From contig NZ_CP046619.1 of NCBI RefSeq assembly GCF_009755725.1, positions 1,240,001 to 1,304,000 of the forward strand: a stretch of 64,000 nt of DNA. The letters run 5' to 3'. The notes under the pieces are model-generated. The model was not told where the DNA came from, did no database searches, and was given only the letters and a program-made list of their open reading frames with translations. Made by a program: the position numbers and the translations under genes. The DNA is from Diaminobutyricimonas sp. LJ205. Its GTDB lineage: Bacteria; Actinomycetota; Actinomycetes; Actinomycetales; Microbacteriaceae. Positions 63,905 through 64,000 of the stretch are shown here, in pieces (position 1 is the stretch's first letter; each line of letters starts with the position of its first letter).

Positions 63905-64000
63905 GTGCGCTCAAATCATCGTCGGTGGGCCACAATTCCGATTGGAATTGCGGTAGCCATCGTTCTTGCAGGATGTACCCAAGCGCAACTGAACGGCTTT
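63905..64000 (+). CDS. ctaC: Cytochrome c oxidase subunit II (CtaC), N-terminal fragment
   Basis: First 32 codons of a gene cut by the right edge: a basic N-terminus RSNHRRW, a hydrophobic signal (IPIGIAVAIVL) and the lipobox LAGC, then TQAQLNGF. A lipidated start followed by TQAQLNGF is typical of actinobacterial CtaC of the aa3 oxidase in the bcc-aa3 supercomplex. GTG 63905 has GAGAGG six bases upstream. The copper-binding domain lies outside the window, so the call rests on the N-terminus and the erpA neighbour. Confidence 0.85.
   Translation, partial: MRSNHRRWATIPIGIAVAIVLAGCTQAQLNGF

Overview
This GC-rich window (64 kb) comes from a high-GC Gram-positive actinobacterium, most likely a member of Microbacteriaceae. 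The assignment is an inference from the sequence. It rests on the actinobacterial division block (mraZ to divIVA without ftsA), a GarA/FtsR/McdR-type cluster, type II DAHP synthase, a PASTA kinase of the PknL group next to an Rv2175c-like DNA-binding protein, DnaE1, and many GTG starts, several of which look leaderless. The MurE substrate motif departs from the meso-DAP type, which fits the B-type peptidoglycan known for Microbacteriaceae. Gene order from about 22.9 to 53.3 kb closely parallels the Mycobacterium region fadD15-plsC-aroG-pknL-idsA2-dcw-wag31.

Left part (1-12.9 kb), mixed housekeeping and accessory: the N-terminus of an ATP-dependent DNA ligase, sufS-sufU for Fe-S assembly, an HSL-type esterase, a tiny zinc-ribbon protein, a flavin oxidoreductase, a coiled-coil protein, DUF503, a UdgX-type uracil-DNA glycosylase, a DHA2 exporter and a polyprenyl-phosphate sugar-1-P transferase. 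After a 470-bp intergenic stretch rich in inverted repeats comes a four-gene, translationally coupled operon: sigma factor, Ogt, a cysteine-free Tag glycosylase and AlkA. It looks like a self-contained alkylation-damage unit and is the most distinctive system here.

Middle-left part (12.9-29.5 kb): cspA diverges from a fatty-acid desaturase (a cold-adaptation pair). Then come garA, ftsR and a second MerR gene, a ParA ATPase, pyruvate carboxylase, a MinD-like ATPase with a long N-terminal extension, peptide deformylase, a long-chain acyl-CoA ligase, ROK glucokinase, PlsC, type II DAHP synthase and a second exporter.

Cell-envelope part (29.5-54.7 kb): a PASTA kinase, a LysM/lysozyme-like wall protein, an Rv2175c homologue, a polyprenyl diphosphate synthase and DUF3040. 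After strong terminators the division and cell-wall cluster runs mraZ-rsmH-ftsL-ftsI-murE-murF-mraY-murD-ftsW-murG-murC-ftsQ-ftsZ-yggS-sepF-yggT-divIVA-lspA-rluD. The genes overlap by a few bases almost throughout. They supply lipid II synthesis, the septal synthase, the Z-ring and the polar growth scaffold.

Right part (54.8-64 kb): dnaE1, hisD, nrdR, pyrD, DUF3043, an M20 dipeptidase, erpA and the first 32 codons of ctaC. No rRNA, tRNA, CRISPR array, insertion sequence, phage or plasmid signature was seen. Non-coding features of note are a dispersed 40-bp palindrome family, several leaderless promoters, an MraZ operator overlapping its own promoter, and a short palindrome upstream of ftsZ that may be an FtsR site.
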